From positions 2,418,001 to 2,482,000 of the forward strand of contig OZ014422.1 of NCBI GenBank assembly GCA_963965975.1: DNA of 64,000 nt, given 5' to 3'. Shown here piece by piece: positions 1-12,674 of this stretch; position 1 is the stretch's first letter; each line of letters opens with the position of its first letter. The position numbers were made by a program, and so were the translations under genes. The stretch comes from Xestospongia bergquistia (Eukaryota; Porifera; Demospongiae; Haplosclerida; Petrosiidae). Under the pieces are notes generated by a model. It did no database searches, was not told where the DNA came from, and saw only the letters and a program-made list of their open reading frames with translations.

Positions 1-394
1 GATCACATGGATTTAATATGGCAGTAATATAAAGGCTGATGAATACAGACCACATCTGAATGTTTTGGATTTTGATTTTTAGTTTGCTGCTTGTGTCCTG
101 CAAACATCAGGAATGATCTTTATACTTCTATATGTGATGGCTTCATGTACAATGAATCCAGTCAGTGAACTTTTCCAGGAGGACAGCCAATTGTTAACAT
201 AGAAACCCATACTTGAACTATTAATAGGATCCTTAAATTTTTCATTGCGCATTCACTGCAATGAGGACTAACCACAGCAAAAGGATACGCAGACAAGCAT
301 CGTCTAGGGGACGGTATGTTGCAATGCAAATTGTTCGGAGTACCACTTACGTATACGGCGTGATTAAAGAGGAAGTGTCTGGTAGATTGCAAAA
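1..394. other. Upstream flank of first XDH copy
   Basis: No convincing gene is seen here. The sequence is AT-rich and the short open frames lack homology I recognise. Only the last 20 or so bases before the ATG at 395 resemble the leaders of the two downstream XDH copies. The promoter region of copy 1 is therefore largely unlike those of copies 2 and 3. Confidence 0.5.
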
Positions 395-3300
395 ATGGAT
401 GGTGCAAAGTCGACCATTTCATTCTTTGTCAATGGAAAGCAGGTTTTTGTGTATTTACTGTAGTATTGTAGTCATCTGTATTTAGGTGATAATTGGCAAT
501 CCAGATCCTGAAACTAACCTTCTTCACTACTTGAGGAGATCGTGTAACGATATATTATATACTTCATTATAAAACTCTTTTGCAATTTCTATACAAGTAT
601 AAAGATATTATTATTTGTTTTTTTAGTGCATTTAACTGGTACTAAATTAGGATGTGGAGAAGGAGGTTGTGGAGCATGTACTGTAATGTTATCGCAGTAT
701 AATCCACATACTAACAAGATTAGGTCAGTCCCATACATATATATACTACATATAACATGTTGCAATTGTATGCTGTTCTCCTTTAACAGACATATATCTG
801 CAAATGCTTGTCTCTTACCAATATGTTCAGTGGATGGATTAGCTGTTACTACTGTGGAAGGCATTGGTAGTACTTTGACTAAATTACATCCTTGCCAGGT
901 ATTATTAATTGAGTTATTATATAATAATGTCCAGAATGCATGTAAGGTGTAAAGAGACAAATTAAATATTTTATTGACTGAGTAAGGACTAAAAAGTTGC
1001 TAAGCTTAGTGATAGGAAATGGGAAATTCAGGGCTGACATAAATTGCAGTGAATAACAAATGAGACATTAACTACAAACATGCACATTAACAAACATTTA
1101 GTCTATAACTAAAGAGTTTGAGTTACTGCAACAACCTACTTTAACCTTACCAATTACACATATACTAAATATAAATTACATGTAATTCTACTGTCTGATG
1201 TATTATGTGTGATATATTTAACCTAAACTTTTGCAAGAGTAAGTTTAACTTTGTGTTTGCATTTTTTCTCAGGAGCGTATAGCTCGTAGTCATGGTAGTC
1301 AATGTGGGTTTTGTACACCTGGTATGGTGATGTCAATGTATACATTGTTGCGTAATAATTCACAACCAACTGAACTAGAAATGGAAGAAGCACTTCATGG
1401 TAAGGATATATCACTGTAAGAATTAAACAATTATTTAATAATCAATTAGTTTGCATCACTTGGTTTACTATGGAATCAAGAAGTCATGTCAATTACTCAC
1501 TATAGAATTTGTTGGTATGGTATACTATTACAAAGCAACAAATTATATAGTGAGTAATTTGGATGAATTTAGATACCATAGTGTTCCACTAATGTAAGCT
1601 ACAAATTAGTTTGTTAAAGTAACATATTAATTTTTACAGTGATATGAAGGAATGATTACTTTATCAATGTTAAAATAGATTAGTTGTTTTAACCAATTCA
1701 TGATCACTTAGGTTGCTTACACTCCTACAATATATACTAAAAATGCTTAGTCTAACAATGAAATGACTTTCCTTGAAGGACATGTGTCTGGCTAGAGGGC
1801 TATCCAATTAGAAATTCCATGACAACAAGCCCTCACGCACAGACCCATTATCCATGAAAATTGTTGTGTCTAACCATAGAGATTAGAGTACTCTAATATC
1901 TATAGTCTAACTAATGAGGCACTGACAGAATCATCAAAGCTTCATCAATTAACTGCATGATACTTTTCAGTGTCTCATTCTATATTGTATGCAACATAAT
2001 GACCATGGATTGGTTAAATCAAACAATTTATTTTTTCAGTGATATATACTTTGTCTTTTACCTTATTAGGTAATCTGTGTCGATGTACTGGATATCGATC
2101 TATTCTTGATGGCTATAGAACTTTTTGCAAAGGCTGTTCTTGTGCCACAAAATGTGGTGATCAATCTGATAACAAAGAGGTCAGTTTAAGTATATAAGAT
2201 ATATTTAATTATGGATTTTGTAGAAATTGCCTCTTTTGAGTGATGCTGACAAGTTTATACCTCTAGACTCAACACAAGAAACCATTTTTCCTCCTCAATT
2301 GAAAGTATAACTTTAAAATGAGCATTGATATTTAATCTCTCTCTCTCTCTCTCTCAATTATAAGGTTGATACTAGTGTGTCTCCATTGGTAATACAAGGA
2401 CCCAGAGTACAATGGTATCGACCAATAACACTCAAACAACTGTTCACTTTGAAGAACAGATTCTCTGGTCATACGGAGAACAAGATTGTGGCTGGTAACA
2501 CTAGTATGGGTATGTGGATATGACAGATTGGAACTGTAAACATTTCTTTAACTTAGTTTTAGAATTACGCCAGAAAGGAACATGGTGTCCTATTCTCATA
2601 TCTGTGACCCACATTCCTGAGTTACAGGTCTTAGAACTGAATGAGAGAGGTTTGGTTGTAGGAGCTGCAGTAACAGTGGCACAATTAGAAGACAAATTAA
2701 AGGAGATAGTTAATACCTTATCAGGTAATATTGATAGTAAGTTAGTTCGCTATCTCTATGGTATTGTTTAGTCTCTAAGAGTCAGTTTTATTCTGCACTA
2801 GTGGACATGTTACACTGGTTTGCTGGACCTCAGATTAAAAATATGGCAGTGAGTTATTTTAATAGATACCTTTCTGTCACTAAACATACTGATCTTGAAT
2901 AATAACTACATTTAAACAATCTTTCTAATAGACTGTTGGTGGTAATATAATGGCTGCTAGTAAAACATCAGATCTTGTTCCTATATTAATGGCTATTCAA
3001 GTCAGTCTTCAACTAATATCAACAGGTCAGTATCTTAATGCAATAAAGACTATAATTTATATTGTTGACTTTAGATCAACAACGTGAAATGATCATTGAT
3101 CAATCTTTCTATATTAATGGAAAACCTAATATCACAGACAATGAAATTTTAGTCTCTCTAATCATACCATTCTCAATAGAGGTAGAGTATTACTATAGCT
3201 AACATTACTAAGTTATAATCTCTTTATTTTAGAGTGATCATATTGCAGTATTTAAGCAGTCTCGTAGGAAACATTTAGATACTGCTATAGTTAATGCTTG

Positions 3301-6300
3301 TCTGTGGATGAGACAAGATGATACTGGAGCTGTTAAAGATTGTCAACTTGTTTATGGAGGAATGAGTCCTTTACCAATAATAGCAACACAAACACAAGAA
3401 AAAATAAAAGGAAGGTGTGTAATACACAATGTAATAGTTATGATGTAACTTTTCTATATTAATAGACACTGGAATAATGAATTGCTCTCAATAGTTTGTC
3501 AAAGTTTGTCAGAAGAACTTGTCTTACCTCCTAATACTGAGGGTGGTATGGTGGATTATCGTATGAGCTTGTGTCTTTCTTTCTTTTACAAGTTCTATTT
3601 ACAAGTACAATCTCGCCTTGATCCTTTAAAAGTATCTGACAGAGAGATGAGTGGAACAAAAGTATGCACTGACTATAATTTTTGTAAAAATTATTTAATA
3701 TTTCTTTTAGAATTTATATCATGTACCTGTTAAAGGTAGTCAAGGTTTTCAATCTGTCTCATCTACACAACCAATATGGGACACTATTGGTCGACCAATA
3801 ATGCATCTGTCAGCTCTTGAACAAGCTACTGGAGAGGCTAAGTATGTAACAATATCACAGATGTAGGAGACATGATACTCTCTATTGTAGATATGTAGAT
3901 GACCTGCCACATATTGAAGGTGAAGCATATGCTGGTCTTGTATTAAGTGAATCAGCTCATGCTACTATCACTGTAAATACATCAGCACTAGAAGGAATGG
4001 AGGTAGGGCTTATTAGTGGAGATCCTAGTTATTATGATATGCTAATTAATTTAGGGTGTTCTGGCTTATGTTTCTGCTCAAGATGTCCCTGGTAATAATA
4101 CTGTTGGGTTAAATAATGATGACTATATTTTTGCTGATGGGAAAGTGACATCTATTGGACAAATTATTGGTATTGTAGTAGCAAAGAGTAAAACATTAGC
4201 TCAAAGAGCAGCTAGAGCTGTTAAAGTGACCTATAATAACTTATCTTCTGTTCTTACTATTGAAGTATGTATATAAGAAGTTAACTAATACATTAATATA
4301 CTATCATTTTAGGAGGCTAAGTCAGCTGGTATGTTCTATCAACCTGAAAATCACCTCAGATGTGGTGATGTGGAATCTGCCATGAGCTCAGCAGAGCATC
4401 TAATTGAGGGAACAATGAGAATTAGTGGACAAGAGCATTTTTATATGGAGACATGTGCTTGTCTTGTCATTCCCAAGAGAGAGCAGAAAGAAGTTGAAAT
4501 TATTGCATCAACACAGAACTTGATGGAATGTCAGGCATTTGTCTCAAAAGCTTTAGGAATACCAGCAAATCGAGTGGTAGCTAAAGTTAAAAGAATTGGT
4601 AAGAAGACAAAAGAACAGTATATGTTGAAATCTTACATTAGGTGGTGGGTTTGGAGGTAAGGAAACAAGATGTGTTATACCATATGCAGCTGTAGCAGTG
4701 GCTGCTAACAAGTATTATACTCTTTATCAATATGATTATCTAATAAGTTAATTATAGGGTTCAAAGTCCTGTGCGTATTATGTTAGAAAGACATGAAGAT
4801 ATGAGAAATACAGGAATTCGACATCCATTTCTAGGAGAGTACAAGGTCTACTTACTTTGTACAAATGTATTACAGTATATGTGTGTGTAATATAGGTTGC
4901 ATTTACTAGTGAGGGACAACTTGTGGCTCTTGATGTTGATGTCTATCTTAATGGAGGTGCTTCAATGGATTTATCAGTAGCAGTATGTCTATTTTAGCTT
5001 TAAATATATATGGAGGCCATCTTCTCAATTCTAGATCATGCAAACTGCTATGTTACGTTTACAAAGTGTCTATTACATACCTAATATTCATATTGGTGGT
5101 CACACTTGTCAAACTAATCTTCCTTCAAATGGTGCCATGAGAGGATTTGGTATGCCTCAAGCACTAATGATCATGGAGACAATTATATCTCACGTGGCTG
5201 ATACACTTGGTGTTGATAAAACAATAGTACAGGAAAGAAATCTTCTGAGAGATGGAGAAGAGTTGGTATTTGGAGTGATAGTTGAAGATTGTACAATACG
5301 GAGATGTTGGACAACTCTACTAGAGAAATGTGACTACTATCAGAGAAAGAAGGAAGTTGAGACCTTTAATAAGTAAGATTACTATAATATTAATAAATTC
5401 CTGTACTGTTACTTTAAGATTTGTATTCTTGTAGGCAGAATCGTTGGAAGAAACAAGGGATTGCTATTGTACCTACCTTTCATGGGATGGGGATTGAGTT
5501 TATTCCTCTAAATCAAGCTGGAGCACTAGTTCATATTTACACTGATGGGTCTGTTCTGATCAGTCATGGAGGAATAGAAATGGGACAGGTAATGTTCTAT
5601 TACTTACTTATTGCTTATTTCTACAATACTGTAGGGTCTACATACTAAGATGATACAAGTTTGTTCTCGTTGTTTAAATATACCTGTAGAGAAGATCCAT
5701 ATCAGTGAAACTAACACTGATAAAGTACCTAATGCAACTGCTACTGCTGCCTCCATCTCTTCTGATTTATATGGAATGGCTGTCAAAGTAAGATACTTTG
5801 AAAATAAATGTATGGTTATTGTCATTATCTTGTTTATGTAGAATGCTTGTGAGCAGTTAATAGAGAGATTACAACCATTTAAGGAAGCTGCTCCTGATGC
5901 TGGCTGGGAAGGATGGGTCAGATATTGTCCATTACACACAACATGACTAGTTACTATCTATAGGTTATTCAAGCATACTTAGCTCGAGTTAATCTCTCAG
6001 CTCAAGGATTCTATAAAATACCAAATATTTGGATGGACTGGGAAACAGGCAAAGGCAAACCAAACAATTATTACTCATATGGTGTTGGCTGCTCTCTTGT
6101 TGAAGTTGACATACTAACAGGGAATATACAGGCTTGTATATAAAGTTCCCCTATAATTGATTCCTTTATTTTTCCACTAGGTATTGCGTACTGATCTATT
6201 AATGGATGTAGGTAACAGTCTAAATCCTGCCATTGATATTGGTCAAATTGAGGGAGCATTCACTCAAGGACTGGGACTGTTTACAATGGAAGAGTGTATC

Positions 6301-6810
6301 TTTTTAAAAGATGGCAAACTTTATACTCAAGGCCCTAATACTTACAAGATACCTGGTTGTAGTGATATTCCTATTGAATTAAATGTAACTCTGCTTGATC
6401 GCTGTCCCAATCCTAAAGCTATCTTCTCATCTAAGGTAGTAATAGTATTACATTATGGATTAATGGTATTATATTATAGGGTATTGGTGAACCTCCTCTG
6501 TTTTTAGCTGCTTCTGTCTTCTTTGCTATTAAAGAGGCAGTAAAGAGTGCACGAGTTGAGAAAGGTCTTGATGGATATTTTGAATTTTGGAGTCCTGCAT
6601 CTGCTGAAAGGATAAGAATGGCTTGTCAAGATCAGTTCACTGATATGGTAAGTAATCCCTAGATATAATGACTCAACTGAAGTTAGCCTTACATTTCTCA
6701 ACTGCATGATATAATGTACATAGTTGATGGCTCTCTTATGATAGATTGAAAGCAAGAAAGTAATCATGGCTGCTGATAGTTCTCAAGTCAGCTGGAACAT
6801 AATACCATAA
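395..6810 (+). CDS. XDH: Xanthine dehydrogenase/aldehyde oxidase family protein, tandem copy 1
   Basis: This is a molybdo-flavoenzyme that would hydroxylate purines or aldehydes at a molybdopterin centre and pass electrons through two 2Fe-2S clusters and FAD, presumably in the cytosol. Domain order is complete. The N-terminal plant-type 2Fe-2S domain has [10 protein letters not shown] and NACLLPIC. The second 2Fe-2S domain has [10 protein letters not shown] and NLCRCTGYR. The FAD domain has TVGGNI and AFKQ-like VFKQSRR. The Mo domain has [35 protein letters not shown] and GEPPLFLA. About 29 exons (1: 395-442, 2: 486-543, 3: 627-723, last: about 6746-6810) join in frame, with introns mostly 45-60 bp except two of about 370 and 670 bp. 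The start at 395 gives M-D-G before the FFVNGK strand. Glu of KETR and of GEPPLF (bovine 802 and 1261) are kept. Arg880 and Phe1009 equivalents look like Thr and Ile. No disabling change was found. Confidence 0.9.
1401..2070 (+). other. Enlarged intron 5 of XDH copy 1
   Basis: This intron lies between the exon ending in EEALHG and the exon starting NLCRCTG. It is about 670 bp here, but only about 50-60 bp in copies 2 and 3. Short blocks shared with those small introns (GGAATGATTACT and TTGTCTTTTACC) flank the extra sequence, so the extra length looks inserted. It contains an inverted repeat described separately. Confidence 0.6.
1468..1590. repeat. Hairpin inverted repeat, possible small MITE
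   Basis: Positions 1491-1514 and 1536-1559 are inverted copies matching at 23 of 24 bases, with a 21-base loop. The similarity extends weakly outward (ACTATGG and CCATAGT). It lies in the enlarged intron 5 and is missing from the equivalent introns of copies 2 and 3. A small non-autonomous element is likely. I could not define a target-site duplication. Confidence 0.5.
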
Positions 6811-6935
6811 ATGAAATGAACATTGCCATTTATAAACATTTTTAATGATTTATAGTAGACATTCAAAAAAAAAAACTTGAATCTACCTTTAAGGAGGGAG
6901 TGGTGTCAAGGAGGAGTGGCTGGTAGAGTACAAAA

Positions 6936-9900
6936 ATGGATGGTGCAAAGTCGATCATTTCATTCTTTGTCAATGGAAAGCAGGTATTTGTGTATTTACT
7001 GTAGTGTTGTAGTCATCTATATTTAGATGATAATTGGCAATCCAGATCCTGAAACTAATTTTCTTTACTACTTGAGGAGATCGTGTAATGATATATTACT
7101 AAAATCTTTTGCAATTTCTACACAAGTATAAAGATATTGTTATTTGATTTCTTTTTTTAGTGAATTTAACTAGTACTAAATTAGGATGTGGAGAAGGAGG
7201 TTGTGGAGCATGTACTGTAATGTTATCACAGTATAATCCACATACTAACAAGATTAGGTCAGTCACATACATACTACATATAACATGTTGCAATTGTATG
7301 CTGTTCTCCTTTAACAGGCATATATCTGCAAATGCTTGTCTCTTACCAATATGTTCAGTGGATGGATTAGCTATTACTACTGTGGAAGGCATTGGTAGTA
7401 CTTTGACTAAATTACATCCTTGCCAGGTGTTACAAATAAAGAGTTATGATAACCTCTCTGTAGTTCTCCTCTAAACCTTATTAGTTATCACAATCATTTA
7501 TCTTCATGTACCACATGTAGTGTCACTTACCTATCATGAGTAAACACTATATTATCTAATTTAAAGCAAACTATTGTACTAGGTTACTTTGTTTTATTTA
7601 CTTTGTGTTTACATCTTTTCTCAGGAGCGTATAGCTCGTAGTCATGGTAGTCAATGTGGGTTTTGTACACCTGGTATGGTAATGTCAATGTATACATTGT
7701 TACGTAATAATTCAGAACCAACTGAATTAGAAATGGAAGAAGCACTTCATGGTTAGAAATATAAAGGAATGATTACTGTTTTGTCTTTTACCTTATTAGG
7801 TAATCTGTGTCGATGTACTGGATATCGATCTATTCTTGATGGTTATAGAACTTTTTGCAAAGGTTGTTCTTGTGCCATAAAATGTGGTGATCAATCTATT
7901 GACAAAGAGGTCAGTTTAAGTATATAAGATATATTTAATTCTGGATTTTGTAGAAATCGCCTCTTTTGAGTGGTCCAGACAAGTTTATACCTCTAGACTC
8001 AACACAAGAAACCATCTTTCCTCCTCAATTGAAAGTATAACTTCAATATAAAAATCATTGATCTTTAATTTTCTCTCTCTCTCTCTTTCTCAATTGTAAG
8101 GTTGATACTAGTGTGTCTCCATTGGTAATACAAGGACCCAGAGTACAATGGTATCGACCAATAACACTCAAGCAACTGTTCACTTTGAAGAACAGATTCT
8201 CTGGTCATACAGAGAATAAGATTGTGGCTGGTAACACTAGTATGAGTATGTGGATATGACAGATTGGAACTGTAAATATTTCTTTAACTTAGTTTTAGAA
8301 TTACGCCAGAAAGGAACATGGTGTCCCATTCTCATATCTGTGACCCACATTCCTGAGTTACAGGTCTTAGAAATGAATGAGAGAGGTTTTGTTGTAGGAG
8401 CTGCAGTAACAGTTGCACAATTAGAAGACAAATTAAAAGAGATAGTTAATACTTTACCAGGTAATATTGATAGTAATTAAGTTAGTTCACTATCTTTCTG
8501 GTATTGTTTAGTCTCTAAGAGTCAGTTTTATTTTGCACTAGTGGACATGTTACACTGGTTTGCTGGACCTCAGATTAAAAATATGGCAGTAAGTTATTTT
8601 AATAGATACCTTTCTGTCACTAAACATACTGATCTTAAATAATAACTACATTTAAACAATCTTTCTAATAGACTGTTGGTGGTAATATAATGGCTGCTAG
8701 TAAAACATCAGATCTTGTTCCTATATTAATGGCTATTAAAGTCAGTCTTCAACTAATATCAACAGGTCAGTATCTTAATGCAATAAAGACTATAATTTAT
8801 ATTGTGACTTTAGATTAACAACGTGAAATGATCATTGATCAATCTTTCTATATTAATGGAAAACCTAATATCAAAGACAATGAAATTTTAGTCTCTCTAA
8901 TCATACCATTCTCAATAGAAGTAGAGTATTACTATAGCAAACATTACTAAGTTATAATCTCTATCTTAGAGTGATCATATTGCAGTATTTAAGCAGTCTC
9001 GTAGGAAACATTTAGATACTGCTATAGTTAATGCTTGTCTATGGATGAGACAAGATGATACTGGAGCTGTTAAAGATTGTCAACTTGTTTATGGAGGAAT
9101 GAGTTCTTTACCAATAATAGCAACACAAACACAAGAAAAAATAAAAGGAAGGTGTGTAATACACAATGTAATAGTTATGATGTAACTTTTCTATATTAAT
9201 AGACACTGGAATAATGAATTGCTCTCAATAGTTTGTCAAAGTTTGTCAGAAGAACTTGTCTTACCTCCTAATGCTGAAGGTGGTATGGTGGACTATCGTA
9301 TGAGCTTGTGTCTTTCTTTCTTTTACAAGTTCTATTTACAAGTACAATCTTGCCTTGATCCTTTAAAAGTATCTGACAGAGAGATGAGTGGAACAAAAGT
9401 ATGCACTGACTATAATTTTTGTAAAAATTATTTAATATTTCTTTTAGAATTTATATCATGTACCTGTTAAAGGTAGTCAAGGTTTTCAATCTGTCTCATC
9501 TACACAACCAATATGGGACACTATTGGTCGACCAATAATGCATCTGTCAGCTCTTGAACAAACGACTGGAGAGGCTAAGTATGTAATAATATCACAGATG
9601 TAGGAGACATGATACTCTCTATTGTAGATATGTAGATGATCTGCCACATATTGAAGGTGAAGCATATGCTGGTCTTGTATTAAGTGAATCAGCTCATGCT
9701 ACTATTACTGTAAACACATCAGCACTAGAAGGAATGGAGGTAGGGTTTTTTTAGTAGAGGTCCTTGGTATTAATATATGCTAATTAATTTAGGGTGTTCT
9801 GGCTTATGTTTCTGCTCAAGATGTCCCTGGTAGTAATACTGTTGGGTTAAATAATGATGACTATATTTTTGCTGATGAGAAAGTAACATCTATTGGACAA

Positions 9901-12552
9901 ATTATTGGTATTGTAGTAGCAAAGAGTAAAACATTAGCTCAAAGAGCAGCTAGAGCTGTTAAAGTGACCTATAATAACTTATCTTCTGTTCTTACTATTG
10001 AAGTATGTATATAAGAAGTTAACTAATATATTAATATACTATCATTTTAGGAGGCTAAGTCAGCTGGTATGTTCTATCAACCTGAAAATCACCTCAGATG
10101 TGGTGATGTGGAATCTGCCATGAGCTCAGCAGAGCATCTAATTGAGGGAACAATGAGAATTAGTGGACAAGAGCATTTTTATATGGAGACATGTGCTTGT
10201 CTTGTCATTCCCAAGAGAGAGCAGAAAGAAGTTGAAATTATTGCATCAACACAGAACTTGATGGAATGTCAGGCATTTGTCTCAAAAGCTTTAGGAATAC
10301 CAGCAAATCGAGTGGTAGCTAAAGTTAAAAGAATTGGTAAGAAGACAAAAGAACAGTATATGTTGAAATCTTACATTAGGTGGTGGGTTTGGAGGTAAGG
10401 AAACAAGATGTGTTATACCATATGCAGCTGTAGCAGTGGCTGCTAACAAGTATTATACTCTTTATCAATATGATTATCTAATAAGTTAATTATAGGGTTC
10501 AAAGTCCAGTGCGTATTATGTTAGAAAGACATGAAGATATGAGAAATACAGGAATTCGACATCCATTTCTAGGAGAGTACAAGGTCTACTTACTTTGTAC
10601 AAATGTATTACAGTATATGTGTGTGTAATATAGGTTGCATTTACTAGTGAGGGACAACTCATGGCTCTTGATGTTGATGTCTATCTTAATGGAGGTGCTT
10701 CAATGGATTTATCAGTAGCAGTATGTCTATTTTAGCTTTAAATATATATGGAGGCCATCTTCTCAATTCTAGATCATGCAAACTGCTATGTTACGTTTAC
10801 AAAGTGTCTATTACATACCTAATATTCATATTGGTGGTCACACTTGTCAAACTAATCTTCCTTCAAATGGTGCCATGAGAGGATTTGGTATGCCTCAAGC
10901 ACTAATGATCATGGAGACAATTATATCTCACGTGGCTGATACACTTGGTGTTGATAAAACAATAGTACAGGAAAGAAATCTTCTGAGAGATGGAGAAGAG
11001 TTGGTATTTGGAGTGATAGTTGAAGATTGTACAATACGGAGATGTTGGACAACTCTACTAGAGAAATGTGACTACCATCAGAGAAAGAAGGAAGTTGAGA
11101 CCTTCAATAAGTAAGATTACTATAATATTAATAAATTCCTGTACTGTTACTTTAAGATTTGTATTCTTGTAGGCAGAATCGTTGGAAGAAACAAGGGATT
11201 GCTATTGTACCTACCTTTCATGGTATGGGCATTGAGTTTATTCCTCTAAATCAAGCTGGAGCACTAGTTCATATTTACACTGATGGGTCTGTTCTGATCA
11301 GTCATGGAGGAATAGAAATGGGACAGGTAATGTTCTATTACTTACTTATTGCTTATTTCTACAATACTGTAGGGTCTACATACTAAGATGATACAAGTTT
11401 GTTCTCGTTGTTTAAATATACCTGTAGAGAAGATCCATATCAGTGAAACTAACACTGATAAAGTACCTAATGCAACTGCTACTGCTGCCTCCATCTCTTC
11501 TGATTTATATGGAATGGCTGTCAAAGTAAGATACTTTGAAAATAAATGTATGGATGCTGTCATTATCTTGTTTATGCAGCATGCTTGTGAGCAGTTAATA
11601 GAGAGATTAAAACCATTTAAGGAAGCTTCTCCTGATGCTGGCTGGGAAGGATGGGTCAGATATTGTCTGTCCATTACACACAACATGACTTGTTACTATC
11701 TATAGGTTATTCAAGCATACTTAGCTCGAGTTAATCTCTCAGCTCAAGGATTCTATAAAATACCAAATATTTGGATGGACTGGGAAACAGGCAAAGGCAA
11801 ACCAAACAATTATTACTCATATGGTGTTGGCTGCTCTCTTGTTGAAGTTGACACACTAACAGGGAATATACAGGTCTGTAAATAAAGTTCCTCTATAATT
11901 GATTCCTTAATTTTTCCACTAGATATTGCGTACTGATCTATTAATGGATGTAGGTAACAGTCTAAATCCTGCCATTGATATTGGTCAAATTGAGGGAGCA
12001 TTCACTCAAGGACTGGGACTGTTTACAATGGAAGAGTGTATCTTCTTAAAAGATGGCAAACTTTACACTCAAGGCCCTAACACTTACAAGATACCTGGTT
12101 GTAGTGATATTCCTATTGAATTAAATGTAACTCTGCTTGATCGCTGTCCCAATCCTAAAGCTATCTTCTCATCTAAGGTAGTGATAGTATAACATTATGG
12201 ATTAATGGTATTATATTATAGGGTATTGGTGAACCTCCTCTGTTTTTAGCTGCTTCTGTCTTCTTTGCTATTAAAGAGGCAGTAAAGAGTGCACGAGTTG
12301 AGAAAGGTCTTGATGGATATTTTGAATTTTGGAGTCCTGCATCTGCTGAAAGGATAAGAATGGCTTGTCAAGATCAGTTCACTGATATGGTAAGTAATCC
12401 CTAGATTTAATGACTCAACTGAAGTTAGCCTTACATTTCTCAACTGCATGATATAATATAAATAGTTGATGGCTCTCTTATGATAGATTGAAAGCAAGAA
12501 AGTAATCACGGCTGCTGATAGTTCTCAAGTCAGCTGGAACATAATACCATAA
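6936..12552 (+). pseudogene. XDH: XDH family tandem copy 2, interrupted by a nonsense codon
   Basis: This copy has the same exon plan and domains as copy 1 and starts at the equivalent ATG (6936). The exon after the TCAACAG/gtcagt donor begins with G|AT TAA at 8814-8818, where copies 1 and 3 read G|AT CAA. The C-to-T change turns Gln into a stop inside the FAD domain. Retaining the preceding 48-base intron does not avoid the stop. Translation would end before the molybdenum domain, leaving only the two iron-sulphur domains and part of the FAD domain. Everything downstream is otherwise open and nearly identical to copy 1, exons and introns alike, so the break is recent, polymorphic, edited, or an assembly error. 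Only 125 bp separate the stop of copy 1 from this start. Confidence 0.75.
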
Positions 12553-12674
12553 ATGAAATGAACATTGCCATTTATAAACATTTCTAATGATTTATAGTAG
12601 ACATTCAAAAAAAACTTGAATCTATCTTTAGGGAGGGAGTGGTGTCAAGGAGGAGTGGCTGGTAGAGTACAAAA

